Notes: generated by a model not told the origin, from the letters alone. A stretch of 64,000 nucleotides of DNA from Lactifluus volemus (GCA_022376515.1 WTXI01000005.1:620001-684000); one strand, 5' to 3'. Positions 11,628 to 23,628 are shown, numbered from the stretch's first letter. Translations and numbers: made by a program.

Positions 11628-12742
11628 TGTATGACGATGATACCCCGTGTGAGTGATGGGCGATAGCGGCAGTCACGTCAGGCAGCATTGTCCACTTTTT
11701 GCCTCGTCCCAACATAACTTACACTCGAATACGTATATCTCACATTATTTTTACGTGTAATTACCGTCTCCCATGGGGCAGGATGGACCCCCTCGTGTGA
11801 TGTCGTATAGAATCCAGAAACATGCTCGCCAGAAGATTGCTGGTCTATTCAAACGCCTCGCGGGGCGTCTCTTTCCTTCCCTTTTCCAGAGTGGGCTGGT
11901 CTTGGTGGAACTTCGAAGATGGTGCGATTACAATCCTTTCTAGAACGGCGGACACATGTGTTGTCCTCTGGGTTGAGTGTAGGTAGGCGAGGAACCACGC
12001 GAACAAGGAAGAAGCATCACGTGCGAACAGTCCCAGTGGGGCAACAGGCAGGCAGGTCCATGTAAACTGTACTGTATTGTATCATGTGGGGGCGTGTCGA
12101 GGCAAGAAGTTGCTGAGCTCCAAAAAAAAAATTCAGATTTTCATCATCAAATTGTTCCTATCACAGGCAGGCAAACAGGCAGGCAGGTAGACGTGCCAAG
12201 TTGCCACCGGTGGTGTGAGTAGACTACTACGACCATTGGGAACATGTAGGAAAGGCGCAATCACCAAAAGAGGGTTTTCATCCAAATCATCCAACACCCC
12301 CCCTCTCTCTCTTCCACCTGCTCCCCGGCCGGCGGTGGGATCCTAAATTTGGCGTGATCAGCAGATCAAAAGGTGTGGAGAGGCGTTCTCTGCATCCGTT
12401 TCTCTACAATCATATCCCATTGGCCCACTGGCCCACACTCCGACAATACACTCGGATGCATCTGAATGACTGAATCGTACGTTATTACGGGTCATGTGTG
12501 CTGGCCCAAGCCCTCGGGGACATCATTTTTTTTTTGCAATTGATTGTAATCCTGCCGCCTACCCAGGAACTCTAGTTGCCACTTGTATCCGAACTTGCCG
12601 AATAGCTACATACAGGGTTTCTTCTGGACCACACACACATACACCAGCTTCTCCCGCAGGAAGACAAAGTGCCATGTAACCCCTTCTGAGTGACCCCTAC
12701 ACACACCGATCGCTCACGGGTTGGTGCAACCGGTACCCTCTT
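11628..12742. other. Intergenic region with GGCA repeats
   Basis: About 1.1 kb between the convergent TLG2 and CCT6. No gene-like frame. Short GGCA/CAGGCAGG tandem repeats recur at about 12044-12057 and 12166-12188, and there is an A run at 12123-12131 and a T run at 12527-12536. Confidence 0.5.
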
Positions 12743-14833
12743 TTATTGCTCACCATCTGGCTTGAGCGAGCTCCTTCCGGCGCGCAGAATCTCATCCGTG
12801 GACAAGAGATTGACGGCGATCACAGAGCTACAGAAACCGCGAACGTTTAAGGGTAGAGGGTTTGTCAGCTAGCCGAAATGAAAGTGAAGAAATGAGAGGG
12901 GAAAAAGTGCACGCACCTCGAGTGCAGCATTTGACGCTTGACACGGTAGTTATCCCAGACGCCCTCGACTGTCGGATCGAACGGCTCGCCGGACTGGAGG
13001 TTGACCCCCACGACGTTCCCTTCCGCATGCTCGTCTTGCAACGCGACGAGCGTGTCCTGCACATCGAATCCACCGTTCGCAGCAAGGTCTTGGGGATCAC
13101 AAGTAGCGCGTCTGCATACGCTTGAACCCCCATTTTGACTCGGCCTTTAGCCGCCTTCTTGGCATTATCCACTAAATGAGCGGCGCACGCGACTTCGAAT
13201 GCTCCCGCGCCAGGCACGAGAGCACCGTCTTCGAGCCCATTCTTGACGGCCCGTAGACCGTCACGCAACGCATCCTGAATCTGCTGTGTTGTGTGGGCGT
13301 TTGGGCCCTTGATGAGTAACGTCACGCTCTTCGGGTCTTTCACTTCGTCCACGAAAGTAAACTTCTCTTCACCGAGCGTGTGTTCATACACAAGCCCGGC
13401 CCATCCGAGAACGTCCGGTGTTAGCTCTTCGACCGAGTTTTGTGCTATACCTCCACAAATTAACTGCAACCTGGACAGGATCACGTGGGCACATGCAGCG
13501 CGGAGACGTCAATAAGTCGGTGACTGAAACTCCGGAGGTAAGTACCACCGTTCCATGTTGCGCCGCTTCGCGCGGCGTAGGGCAAGAATCCCGTTTTTTG
13601 CGAGGATGTCGAGGGACAGGGGGTCGATTCCCTTCTGGTTAATTACAACAAAGTTCTTCCGTTTCTCTTTGGAATCCACCGCCTGATCGCACACCCGATT
13701 CTTGAGCTCGACGACCTTCTTCACCTTCTCGTCGGTGAACTTGCGTTCCGACTCGACGAGTTTCTCCCGTTGCTCCGCTGAAGAATAGAAGAAACCCGAG
13801 TTCACCTCACTGTCATGTTCACTTCGTCAGCGTTACAAAGATCGCAAGGTAGCACTCACGTCTTCTCATACTCAAGGCTAACATTAAGCGTCAAGATGTA
13901 CGCGTTCTCGACGCGTTTGGGCATGTCCGGATGTCGGGCACCGTGGTCGAGAACAAGCCCGCGAATCAGCTGTGTCTCCGAGGCAGTACGGTGTTGCATT
14001 TTCATAATTTCGACCATGTGAAGATCGATCGGCTCCCGCCACTGGTCCTTGGCATCTGCGAAAGCGCCGGTGAACCCTTTCTACCCTGAAAGTCACCGGC
14101 TAAGTTCCATACCTTTCGGTGGGGGCGGAGGCCTAATAGATATCACGGCATCGACAACAGGCTCGGAAAGTTGTTGCGCCAAAGCAGCACTGAGTTTGGT
14201 GGCAAGAGACGTCTTCGCCAGGCTGACGAGGGTAGGGCGGTCTAGACCGGAAGGTTGCTTAAACGTGTCCAAAAACTGGGGTACAATCACGTCGGCGTCG
14301 ATCGGTAGAATTGATCTACGTGAAACTGACCGAAAGTGCCTCCTTTTTGGCAATGTCAAACCCTGCCGCGATGACCGATGGGTGTACGCCTTCAGAGATG
14401 TACCGATCTGCCTGCTTTAGCAATTCCCCAACGAGTAAGACCACAGATGTGGTTCCATCTCCGACTTGGTCGTCTTGTGCGACCGCTGTTCGTGCGATCA
14501 TAGCGGCAGTGGGGTTTTGTATTTGCATCTCTGAGAGCAAAACTTTGCCGTCCTTTGTCATTTTGATTTGTCCAGCACCGTCCACAAGCATCTTTAATGT
14601 ACCCCTTGGACCTTATGCGGCGTCAGTTTTTAAAAATGGGGTTCAAGATATTCATTCACGCACCCAAGTTTCCCCTCACAACGTTCGCCAAGCCCATTGC
14701 ACCGGTGGTATTGACCTTTAAGAGATATATCGCACTCGGATTGCTGTGTATGATAATGTATGGATTATACCTGAAGTGCGGCAGCCCTCCTTACACTCTC
14801 TGCTTTTGGGTTGATGAGTTCAATACTTGACAT
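12743..14833 (-). CDS. CCT6: T-complex protein 1 subunit zeta (CCT6)
   Basis: Subunit of the cytosolic CCT/TRiC chaperonin that folds actin, tubulin and WD40 proteins. It starts [20 protein letters not shown] (ATG 14833). The second exon reads [13 protein letters not shown], followed by [20 protein letters not shown], then the ATP-binding motif [20 protein letters not shown]. The apical/intermediate regions follow, with [20 protein letters not shown] and [20 protein letters not shown]. The C-terminal [20 protein letters not shown] continues across a last intron into [20 protein letters not shown], ending KPDGEQ with TAA at 12743-12745. Length about 540-550 residues, as usual. I see no broken motif. 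Confidence 0.92.
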
Positions 14834-14914
14834 GATGTTGTGCGACGAAGGGAGGGAGCACACTCAACGCCGCAAAGACGCGTCCTATGATAAGTTACAT
14901 AATCGTGTCCTAAC

Positions 14915-17900
14915 TCAGCACAGCGATGATAATCCTTGTCCTTTCTTCCTGCTGGTAGCATCTCCTGCACGCCTTCCTTTGGGAATATGGGAATCGACTA
15001 CCGTATCTTCGCTCGAAGTAGTACTTCCCTCGTCTTGTTCTCCATCATCATTCACAACGAACCGTGTTTTCGCTTTGACGCTGGGTGTATTCTTGATAAC
15101 TCGCTGTGCAGTCTTCGATTTGGAGAAAAGGATATCCTCCTGACTTGAGATGTCCGTAAGCCGTCTGAACGGGGTGGGAATAGACGTCAACTTTGTCGGT
15201 GTCTTTGTTGATAGCAAAATGGTGGCTTTCTCGGATTCATTTACTGATCTGGATGCTGATAGCGAGGGCCGAGCTCTGGGGGTTTGGCTACTCCCGGGAA
15301 AAAGAGGGGTTGTTCCCTACCCTTTCCCCCCTGCGAGGCAACCATAGTTCTTCGTCGACTGGGCACAGACGTTTCTGCTTCCACGTCCGACGTGGACGAG
15401 TCGTCCTCACCCGACGACTGCATCCCCACAGGTCCCTGGCTATTTGTCTGGTGCTCTTCAATGACGGACGAAGCATCTAATTGCGTTGGTTTAGAGAATG
15501 CTAGATTTGTCCGCTCCACCTGAGAAGAAGCAGGTCGTAGCGAGCCAACGTCTTGATTCACCGAGGGAGAGACATCATCACCAGTGCTACGAGACTGCCA
15601 TGCAGTTGAACGTCTGGACTTTTGCTCGAATTTACTGTCCTCGCTTTGTCCTCGGGTTGCCAGTCTGCCAGATCGACGATATGGCTGCTGCGAAACGAGC
15701 AGAGGTTTTAATGTAGATCTAGGGGTATGTCCACGAGATTTGCGTGGGGTAGGTTCCAGTCGAGTGACAGCAACTTGAGTGGGCTCAGCCTCGATGGGAT
15801 CGCTCTCCTTGTCTCTATCTAGCGGCTCGTCTGCGGGCTCTACATCATCAATCTCGTCTTGCGACGAATTCTTCTCTCCTTTGTTCGCAATGTCCTGGGC
15901 AATGACGGGGGAAGACGCTGGTACGAGGATCGTGCCTTTCGAATGCTGTGTAGAAGCTAATATAGGGGTGGCAGTGGGTCCTGTATTGATCACAGTGGCA
16001 TCAGATTCTGGAGATGCTAGTTTGGGGCTCTTGATACAAGGTTGGATTACCATCGCCCCGAACCTGTCAGGGCCGGTTGGTGATGAGCTCAAATGCAGTT
16101 GGTCCCGAGCTTTTTGTGGCTGCTCTGACTCTGCATCAATCCCTGCTTGTTCAAATACTTCGTTGCCGAGAGAGGCATGACCCATAGCTTCGTTGAAAGT
16201 GGGAGGCTTTACCAAGTGTTTGTTAACCTCCGCGCGAGACCTCTCGAAGTGAAGTAAACTCACTGGTGAGTGAGGAGGTACCACATGCGACGTATCCATG
16301 TAGACGGATAGTGAGGCAATGTCCTCATCGTCCGAGGTGGCCTCTGGCCCATCGGAGTCAGGGGAACCACCGAGAGCACTTTCATCTGTTTGCGCGATGG
16401 CTGCCGTGATGTGTCCTCCTCGTCGAGAATGAGATCCTCAGAGCTTGTCTCGTCTCCCGGCTCGCTGCTTGATGGAATCTCGTCCAAAACGCTTTTGTGT
16501 GGGTTTCGTTTCTCGGGACCATGAATCAACGCAGCCAGCTGGTCCTCGAGAAGGTGTGTGGGCACAGACGTGGCAGTAACGAATGCCTCTCGCCTGGTTG
16601 ATGGGGCAGCTCCTACCCCTCCTTCACCCTCAGTAGAACTTTCGTCGCTGCTGCTGCCTTCGCCATGACCCTGGACATGCACCTCCGAAATCTCAAGTTC
16701 TTCTGGGATAGCGGGTATGGCCTCAGAACTCATCCCCTCCTCGGAGCCTGAACGCATTGACTGAGCTTTCGCTGCAAATGTACGAAGAGTAACGGCAATA
16801 CCTTCTGAGTATCGTGCGAGTCCTTCCATTTGTACACTATGTGTCTCGATTGAGTCGGTTCTTTCGACTTCAGGCTCAAATTCAGGAGACTGTGCAGGAC
16901 AGCGAGGATAGGGAGCAGGTTTCGGGCTAGCTGCTGTCGCTACTTCGACGGTATCAATGGCGACATTCCATCCGACAGCTTTCCGTACTACTGCAGGCCT
17001 GCTTGACTTTGAGGTACTCAAATTAGTCCCGCTCACGATGTTTCCCTCCTCGTTATTGGCCTCCATCAACTCCTCACATGTTGGGGGTACTAGCGAAGTC
17101 GCATGATCTGCGCCATCCATACCAGGGCCTGACTTTAACTTATTGCGGCTCTGTTTTTTTTTGGGAAACGGACCGTGGCCTTGGACGGCAAGTCTGCTAC
17201 TGGTGATAGGAAGATCCGAGGAAGACCCCCAGTCCGCTTGAAGCTTTTTGCTAAGGAACGCGGCAATTGTCTTGTCGATATCATCGCAGTCACCAGTCCT
17301 CGAGGCTTCGGGCGTTACTTTCTTCCCCGAGGCCCCTCCGGCAGAGGGTTTCGTAGGATCTGTATCTCGAGAAGCTACTGCTCAGTCGCTGACGCATTGC
17401 TAACTTTAGCCTAAGACTGACCGGGTAACTTATCTTCGGTCGGATCCACCAAACCGGTTTTAGACTTCGCGAGGTCGTTTGCTGCTTCGATCCGTGTCAG
17501 AATAAGAAGCCATAGCGAGGCTTGTTGATGACGACTCACCAACATTCGCCCGGCCTGGCTTTTGCTTCTTGGGCTTTACTCGTTGGGGCATATCACTAGC
17601 TGCAACAGCCATCCCTGCCGGCAATGAAGAATCGGCAATGGCAGGTGTAGCTAGCCTGATGTAAGCTTTGTACGTCCCATAAGATTCGGCAGTTCATCAC
17701 CAATGATAGTCACTTACCAGTTGAGGCCATCGATTTCTCGTTCCGCAAATGTTTCTTCTGGGTGTCGGATGGCATGTTAACACCCCGGACGTTTGAATTT
17801 TCATGTTCGGGAAAAGATTCTCTTCCTGACGGAATACCATTTTTCTTCCTCTTTTTGTGCAAAGTTTCAGTGGGCCGGGTGGATTCATCCCCCGACAGTA

Positions 17901-19095
17901 CGAACTTAGCAGCCTTCCGCTTTTTCCCCCCTGATTGTGCTATCTGAGTTTGTACCGAAGACTTCACCTTCTTGGTATTAGAAGCGGGGTACGACGTGGC
18001 TGGGCGCAAAAGCGGTGGAATCATAGTGCCAGAAGCGGACTTATGTGCAACGGCGGAAGGCACTATGCAGGATGATGAAGGTTCGGCATTATCCAGGACT
18101 GATTGGTCGGCGAGCGGAGAGGCTGGACGCATTACATGGTTGCTGCTGGATGCGATATTCCGCCGCTTTCGGGGGAGAGAGGTACCCATGACATCCATGT
18201 CATGTAGCTGTACCAAGGTGCTTTCATTTGGATGCTTCTCGTGTTCTCTAGGCGCACCCCCCATCTACCCATCGTGATTAGGAGAATGCTGAATGAAGGG
18301 GCGTCGCGGCAGACGCACATCGGAGTTTGACGAAGGCTGAGTATTCTCCGAAATTACCACTGCCACAGTTGCATGAAACGAGGCCTTTGTAAGAGCCCTA
18401 AAGGCTTCAAAGTCATCATCTGAACGACATTGAGATTTCTGTAAAGCTGACTGTCAGATGGACGCACCGTCCTCCAAGTCAATTCTTCTCCCATCGCGTA
18501 ATTGAGATAGCTCTATCGGAGCATCAGAACTGAGGCCAAGCTTTTTTCGAACAACTTGTTTCGTCTCCTCGAGAGATTGTTCTTTGCTCGAGACAAAAGC
18601 AGTCAGCACAAGCCAAATATTGGTTGCCCGAGGAAGTTCGTACCTTTGAATAGGCGATCAAAGGCCCTTTCCGAGGTTTGGTACGTGATTCTTGGGTACC
18701 CAGACATGAGTGGGCGTTGGCAGCCAGCACGGCAATCACCGAAGTCGGCCAACCACTTACCCTCAACACACACGCTTAACCATTTCCTCAATGGCGGGCC
18801 CTGCTGGTACGATTCTACCAGATTATTGCATATCTTGTCTTGGAATCGATCATTTTTCAAGGTTCTGGTTTCAATCCCCACTTGCCCGGCTTCAAACACA
18901 AATTTCTCGCCAAAGCCCTCGGAGCTACCATGTGGTTTTTCATATTTTACCGTGCCAGGTTCGTCTAACTCTCATTCACTATGCTCTTGAAGTGAACCCT
19001 TTTTTCTTAGAGAGGATGGCCCCAAACTTTTGGTACGCTGCTGTTCAGCTGCTAGGCTAATACTTACCCCTCTGTATAGGGTTTAAAACATCCAT
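14915..19095 (-). CDS. Large Ser/Asp/Glu-rich, probably nuclear protein of unknown function
   Basis: The best start is ATG 19095 (MDVLNPIQR, donor gtaagt), spliced to LDEPGTVKYEKPHGSS. The N-terminal folded part includes FVFEAGQVGIETRTLKNDRF, YQQGPPLRKWLSVCVE and a ubiquitin-like/PB1-like looking segment APIELSQLRDGRRIDLEDDD followed by FEAFRALTKASFHATVAVVI. The remaining roughly 850 residues are disordered, with basic clusters (LPRKRRN, KKRKKN, GGKKRK) that look like nuclear localisation signals, acidic serine blocks and SP/TP sites. Small introns at 18420-18467 and 18265-18318 remove in-frame stops; others near 16270-16330 and 15280-15330 reconcile frames. It ends GQGLSSLC at 14915, 82 bp from the CCT6 start. 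I do not recognise the family. Confidence 0.6.
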
Positions 19096-19970
19096 GGGAG
19101 GGACATGGACACGCGCACTCTGAAGACGGGGCCTCCCACCATTGATCCTGATCGTCCCTCTTTCGTTGTATCACACACTTGGCGAAATACAAATATTAGA
19201 ACTGTTTCATATAATCTTGTGATGCCTGCCTTTGAAGAGTCCTTACACCAGGTCCCGCGGATACTTGGTATGATCTGGCCTAGTTGGACCGCGGACAGAT
19301 GATAATACAACCACGACTGGAACGTAATCAAATAATTACTGACGATAATGTATGCCGTATGAAAATGATACAGGAATGCACAATATTGCAAAAAGCCCTC
19401 GTTATCAACAGACACCACCTCAAAATTCGAGCGAGGACATAGATCTCCTGCGCCTTTACTACATCTATCAAGTTTATAAGACCGGATACAGTATATATTA
19501 TCCAATGACGATTCTAATGACTACGATTCTGACGAGATACACACTTTTCAGCATATAAAACCCCATCGACATCCATTGTTCTTGAGTTCTATGATGCCAG
19601 GAAGTTGGATGTCATTTTCTGAATGAAAAAGTGAGTGCTCAGTGAGCCTCAGTCAGGCACTAGGCATATGGAGTCACTCATATACTCACTAAAGTATTCT
19701 GCTCTGTTCATCTGTATTGCTTGGAGTACTCATTCAAGCAATGAAGATGTACAGAGCAGGATACTCTTGAGTACTGGACAGTGCATTTAAATTTCTCTTA
19801 CACCATTATCTTTGCTTGCCTGCTGACTCCCTACCTTTTTCCCAAATGCCAGCCACTTTAATTCTTTCCGAATTCGATTTTCCTCATTTTTGTACTGAGA
19901 ACCACTCATTCACAACTTACAAACCAGGTAACCAATAGCATCTTTGCCTCGCCCTTGACATTTCACGGAA
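19096..19970. other. Intergenic region with imperfect hairpin
   Basis: No gene seen. It contains a hairpin-forming element (19694-19764, listed separately) and the upstream flank of the secreted-protein family. The words GAGTACTGGACAGTGC at about 19771 match the flank of the intact copies. Confidence 0.5.
19694..19764. repeat. Imperfect 30-bp inverted repeat (hairpin)
   Basis: The left arm 19694-19723 (begins GTATTCTGCTCTGTTCATCT) pairs with the right arm 19735-19764 (ends ACAGAGCAGGATAC), with an 11-nt loop and about 26 of 30 positions complementary. The similarity seems to fade outward on both sides. It is compatible with a small MITE-like element or relic. Confidence 0.6.
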
Positions 19971-20413
19971 ATGCGCCCATTTCCAGACAGTCGCACAAGT
20001 TCTTCGCTTCACGTTCCTCGCCAACTCCACGCTTGCGGCTCCTGCGCCGGCACTGAAAGAGACATTTAAATCGAGGAAGTTTTAGCTTGGTGACGGATAT
20101 CAAGAATCTGGCCAAGGATGCCGCTATACAAGGTGCCCTCGTCGGAGTTTGGTCCTTTGCGCTACCCTCGTTTCAAGGCTTCGTCAATGGCAATTACAGG
20201 TACATACGCTCTCCTCCTCCCGACTCCATTACATCCTCTTTCCCCCCGCTTCCACGAACCGAATCATGATAAGGATTTGACGTACAATCGCTTTCTCAGT
20301 CGTCGGGCCTATGACCCGGACTTCACGCGCGCACCGCCGTGCCCCCGCTGACCAGTCTCACCGATGAGCACCTCGCGTTGCTGAATGCTCTTTCACGCCG
20401 GGTGATCCACTAG
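19971..20413 (+). pseudogene. Decayed copy 1 of the tandem secreted-protein family
   Basis: ATG 19971 begins the same 5' sequence as the intact copies (atgcgcccattt-cagacagtcgcac), but one extra C in the signal-peptide region throws the frame, and further stops follow. Downstream, DAAIQGALVGVWSF matches the Gly/Ala-rich helix of the intact copies. A donor GTACATACG at about 20200 matches their intron, and the 3' end LTDEHLALLNALSRRVI-TAG (20411-20413) matches their conserved C-terminus. So the whole exon-intron layout is visible but broken. Confidence 0.75.
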
Positions 20414-20662
20414 GCCGATAGAAGGCCCTTTCTGAGGTGAACACCAAATGACCATTGGTTGACTACAATGGCTTCATTGTTTTGGTTTGATAATGCGTCC
20501 GCTGGCGGATTGCAACCTTTTCTGGGGCTTGTATCACTAACAGAGTTCACGTTTTATGACCGAGACATCTGCGTTTGCAGCGGAGTAGTGCGCGGAGTGG
20601 TCCACTAGGGGCTTTTGTTATGTATGCACACCTGAATTTCAGGCAGCCTGGGTACCACGGGC

Positions 20663-20740
20663 TTACTTTTTCGCATGTCGGCGACCACGTATAAATATGG
20701 GCAAGTCAATGAGCGATTCTGCGCGTTGCACATTCATCCC
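20663..20740 (-). pseudogene. Fragment of ferrochelatase (HEM15) last exon
   Basis: The minus strand reads GMNVQRAESLIDLPIFIRGR. This matches [20 protein letters not shown] of the last exon of the intact HEM15 at about 24700-24760, in the same orientation. It sits 250-330 bp after decayed copy 1, much as the intact HEM15 3' end lies after intact copy 4. It is a duplicated relic, stopping after a few more residues. Confidence 0.75.
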
Positions 20741-21261
20741 GGAATAATCTGCGATCTTCACACAGGTGGGTATAATCCTTGGCGTTTCACGCTCATAAAA
20801 GCCTCATATTGACCGCTCACCGAGACAACAAATTTTTGAAGGACTTCTGAAACCTTTCCTCTCCACATCAAGCTCAAATTACATTAATCACAGAACACGA
20901 GCCCCTACAACTAATCATCATCTATCTTGTCCGAGTCTGTGGACTACAGACATTGGGTGTGTGTGTAATGTAGGTGGTACAAAAGATCTGGGGGCTCAAA
21001 AGTTGCGGGGATGGAGAGTCAAGTCAATTTGTCTCAGTGAGTACTCATGCCCCACGATGAGACATATCGGTTTATAAACCTTAATCCGTTACTCATTCAA
21101 TTCAAGTCTCTTATCACCATGACCTTGACGCTCTCGGGTACCCTATAGCTTCTTCATCTTCGCCCTTGTCTTGCTAGCTGGCTAGTAATCCATCGCCGGC
21201 TTCCCCTATACTAGGCCCTTTCATTCCTTCGTTTGACCACTCTATGTCAAACCTTTTGATG
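20741..21261. other. Intergenic region within the tandem array
   Basis: No gene recognised. Some stretches upstream of 21260 (GGTACCCTATAGCTTCTTCATC, GCTAGCTGGCTAG) resemble the 5' flanks of the intact secreted-protein copies. Confidence 0.45.
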
Positions 21262-21330
21262 ATGCGCCCATCGCAGACAGTCGCACAATGTGGACCAACA
21301 ATGTCAAGCGGTTCGATCTTCAAGTGGAAA
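21262..21330 (+). pseudogene. Remnant of a further secreted-protein copy (5' end only)
   Basis: The start MRPSQTVAQ corresponds to the first residues of intact copies 3 and 4. The upstream flank also matches (ctagctggctag at about 21175-21186). After about 10 codons the match ends and the frame stops after FKWKIP. Only the start of the gene survives. Confidence 0.6.
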
Positions 21331-21765
21331 ATCCCCTGATCTCCCTTACATACCCTTCCCACTCTGCCCTAACGAACCGAATGAGTACAGTATACCCTTT
21401 TGTCTTGGATCACCCATTGAAAGCAAGACGAATCTCCTGCTTGTGAGTTCGAGGTTCAACAAGTGGCGACTCGTGAGAGGGGAAGAGTGGAGAGGGGGAA
21501 GAATGGAGCGGCGGCGAGAGGAAGTAAACGCGTCGAGAGCCCATAAACAGGATCGAAACGAGTAGTGTAGGCGTAAGAGGAGAATAAGAGGAGACTTGGA
21601 GAGACTTGAGGCAGACAAAGATTTTGAGAAGAAGGGGAAAGTGGCTAGACTTTCAAGTACATCAGAAACTGGTGATCTAAAAGTGGGAAGTACGTCGAGC
21701 ACGGGCATCGCGGGCCAAGTAAAACTTGAACGCAAGCTGAACGGGGCCGTGGAACAATATATGGC

Positions 21766-21788
21766 ACGTTTGTCGCGGCGACAAACGT
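21766..21788. repeat. Perfect 11-bp palindrome
   Basis: ACGTTTGTCGC, one G, GCGACAAACGT. It is a perfect inverted repeat in otherwise unassigned DNA (21331-22088) upstream of copy 3. An open stretch 21596-21853 on the plus strand surrounds it but resembles nothing known. Confidence 0.6.
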
Positions 21789-22088
21789 TGGTTAAGCCAT
21801 CGCGAGTATTGTCCGTTATCGTTAACGTTGAACGGACGATCATGAACCTTTAAAACCCATCAAAACCCCAAATTTCAAGCACCTCTCAGCATCTTAACGT
21901 TCCCGGGTACTGGATAGTAAGCTTATTTTCCCTTCATCTTCGTCTTGCTAGCTGGCTAAACCCCTACCCTCTTCCCTGATGCCAGCTCCTTTCGTTCCTT
22001 CCAAATTTCGAATTCTCTCCGTTTCGTCTTGACGGCGACACGACTTTCAAACCAGTTGATATCTTTCGTCAATCTACATTGTACGAAA

Positions 22089-22776
22089 ATGCGCCCATCC
22101 TATACAGTCGCACAACTTCTCCTCATTTTATCCATCGCCAACTCCGCACTCGCAATGATGAGGCTTCCGTGGTCCGGTAGCAGTAACAGCAGGCCATCGA
22201 CAAGCTCGGACCCGTGGACCGACAGGGATGTTTGGAATCTTGTCAAGCAGTACGGAATACAAGGTGCTATCGCTGGACTTTTCAGCGGTTTCGGGGGAGC
22301 GGGAAACAGAGCAATTATCGCTGGTGGTGGAACCAATGGCCCAAATCCGAGTCCGAGTCCGAGTCCGAGTCCGAGTCCCGTGCCGAGCCCAGTGCCAAGC
22401 CCAGTGCCGAGCCCAGTGCCAAGTCCAGTACCGAGCCCCGGGCCGAATCCCAATAACGGTACCAGTCCGTACCAACCTGGGCCGGTTAATCCTGGGTCTA
22501 ATACGACGTACGTATCCTCCTCCCTTTTCACGTTAAAGGATTTGACGCTTTCATAGCCGTCGGGGCTCTTACTCGGATGACGCGAGCACCGTCCTGCTTA
22601 CACGAGACATTCTGAATGCTGTCATGCTCTCCTTACGTACTAACACCGCAAAGTCGTCGACACCTCCGACAAGAACTTGGCCAATGTCGCGTAGTATTGA
22701 TGTTTCTAGGCTGAGTGATAGGGAGCTTGTACTTCTAAGCATTCTTTCACGCCGGGCGATCGAAAATCTCGACTAG
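22089..22776 (+). CDS. Small secreted protein, tandem family copy 3 (Pro-Ser repeat)
   Basis: Two exons, about 200 residues. It starts MRPSYTVAQLLLILSIANSA, a signal peptide with cleavage near ALA. A short polar segment is followed by an amphipathic Gly/Ala helix, YGIQGAIAGLFSGFGGAGN. A Pro-Ser tract follows (PS)n(PVPS)n, encoded by a CCGAGT/AGCCCAGTGCC minisatellite at 22345-22440. The intron has donor gtacgtat at about 22508 and acceptor catag at about 22556. Exon 2 carries VLLTRDILNAV and the conserved end LSDRELVLLSILSRRAIENL-TAG. Its paralogue at 23629 shares both ends but not the middle. No Cys and no known domain. A role at the cell surface or outside is inferred only from the signal peptide. 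Confidence 0.75.
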
Positions 22777-23628
22777 GCTGATCCGAGACTTTCTGATATG
22801 AGGTGTACAAAATGACCTTGTGTAACTAGTATAGTAGCCTAGTGCAACGAGTTTGCCCATTCACTCCTAGCCCTAAATTTTTGCTTCCTATTTCTCACGA
22901 AGCACTCGAGGGATAATGCATAATGTGGGAAACATAGAATTACAGTCAGTGCCTTGTCACAAAGTCTAAATGAGAAGGACCACCGTTTGTGATGCATGTG
23001 ATGCAGCTGAACCGCTGTGGGAACTCATACGTCGTTCATACGTTCGTGTAACCACTGGCAGCACAGCAGCACGACCACAAAATCTGACCATTGTGCTAAG
23101 AAGTCAGGTGGAACGCAATTTTAGACAGCATGAGCTGAAAGTACAGTCCTCCGGTTGGCGACATACGGAATAGTCGGCTCTACAACATCGATAACAGCGC
23201 ACCGTCGGACCAACGTATTTTCCGATTTGTTTCCGTGTGTCTCGCATATCGACTTGTAAGCCACGTTCTTTAATGTTCATCGAACGTTCATCCTCGACAT
23301 GCACAGGCTATGATCGATAACGGATGATCCTCGCGACCTGGGCCTTCTTATAACATGTATAGAGCTTATAATACACCCATCGACACTAACTTTCAAGCTC
23401 ATCTTTGTCGCTCCCGAGTACTGGATAGTGCGCATACCTTTCCTTCACCGTTTGTCTGGTTGGCTGGCTAACACTTCTCTTTCCCCAATGCTAGCTACTT
23501 TTTCACTTCACTCCTTCCAATTTTTGAAATCCCCTTCTTTTCGTCTTGACGCCGGGCGTTTCACGGAACTTTTTTTTTTTTTCACAAACCAGCCGAATAT
23601 CTCTTCGTTCTCGCCACGTTGTATGAAA
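22777..23628. other. Intergenic region between tandem copies 3 and 4
   Basis: About 850 bp. The last 230 bp (from about 23395) resemble the 5' flank of copy 3 (gtactggatagt, ctggctggctaac, tcgtcttgacg), consistent with a duplicated promoter and 5' UTR. A T run lies at 23570-23581. No additional gene is seen. Confidence 0.5.

Noticed and set aside
15280..15330. Frameshift at a G run in the large disordered protein
   Set aside because: A 47-nt intron beginning gtaggg gives the correct frame on both sides, so no indel is needed.
18248..18268. Apparent 21-nt GT-AG intron removing an in-frame stop in the large disordered protein gene
   Set aside because: A normal 54-nt intron (18265-18318, donor gtgcgt, CTAAT branch site, acceptor gtag) removes the same stop and keeps the frame.
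18447..18467. Second apparent 21-nt intron with an in-frame TGA
   Set aside because: A 48-nt intron (18420-18467, donor gtgcgt, acceptor ttcag) does the same job.
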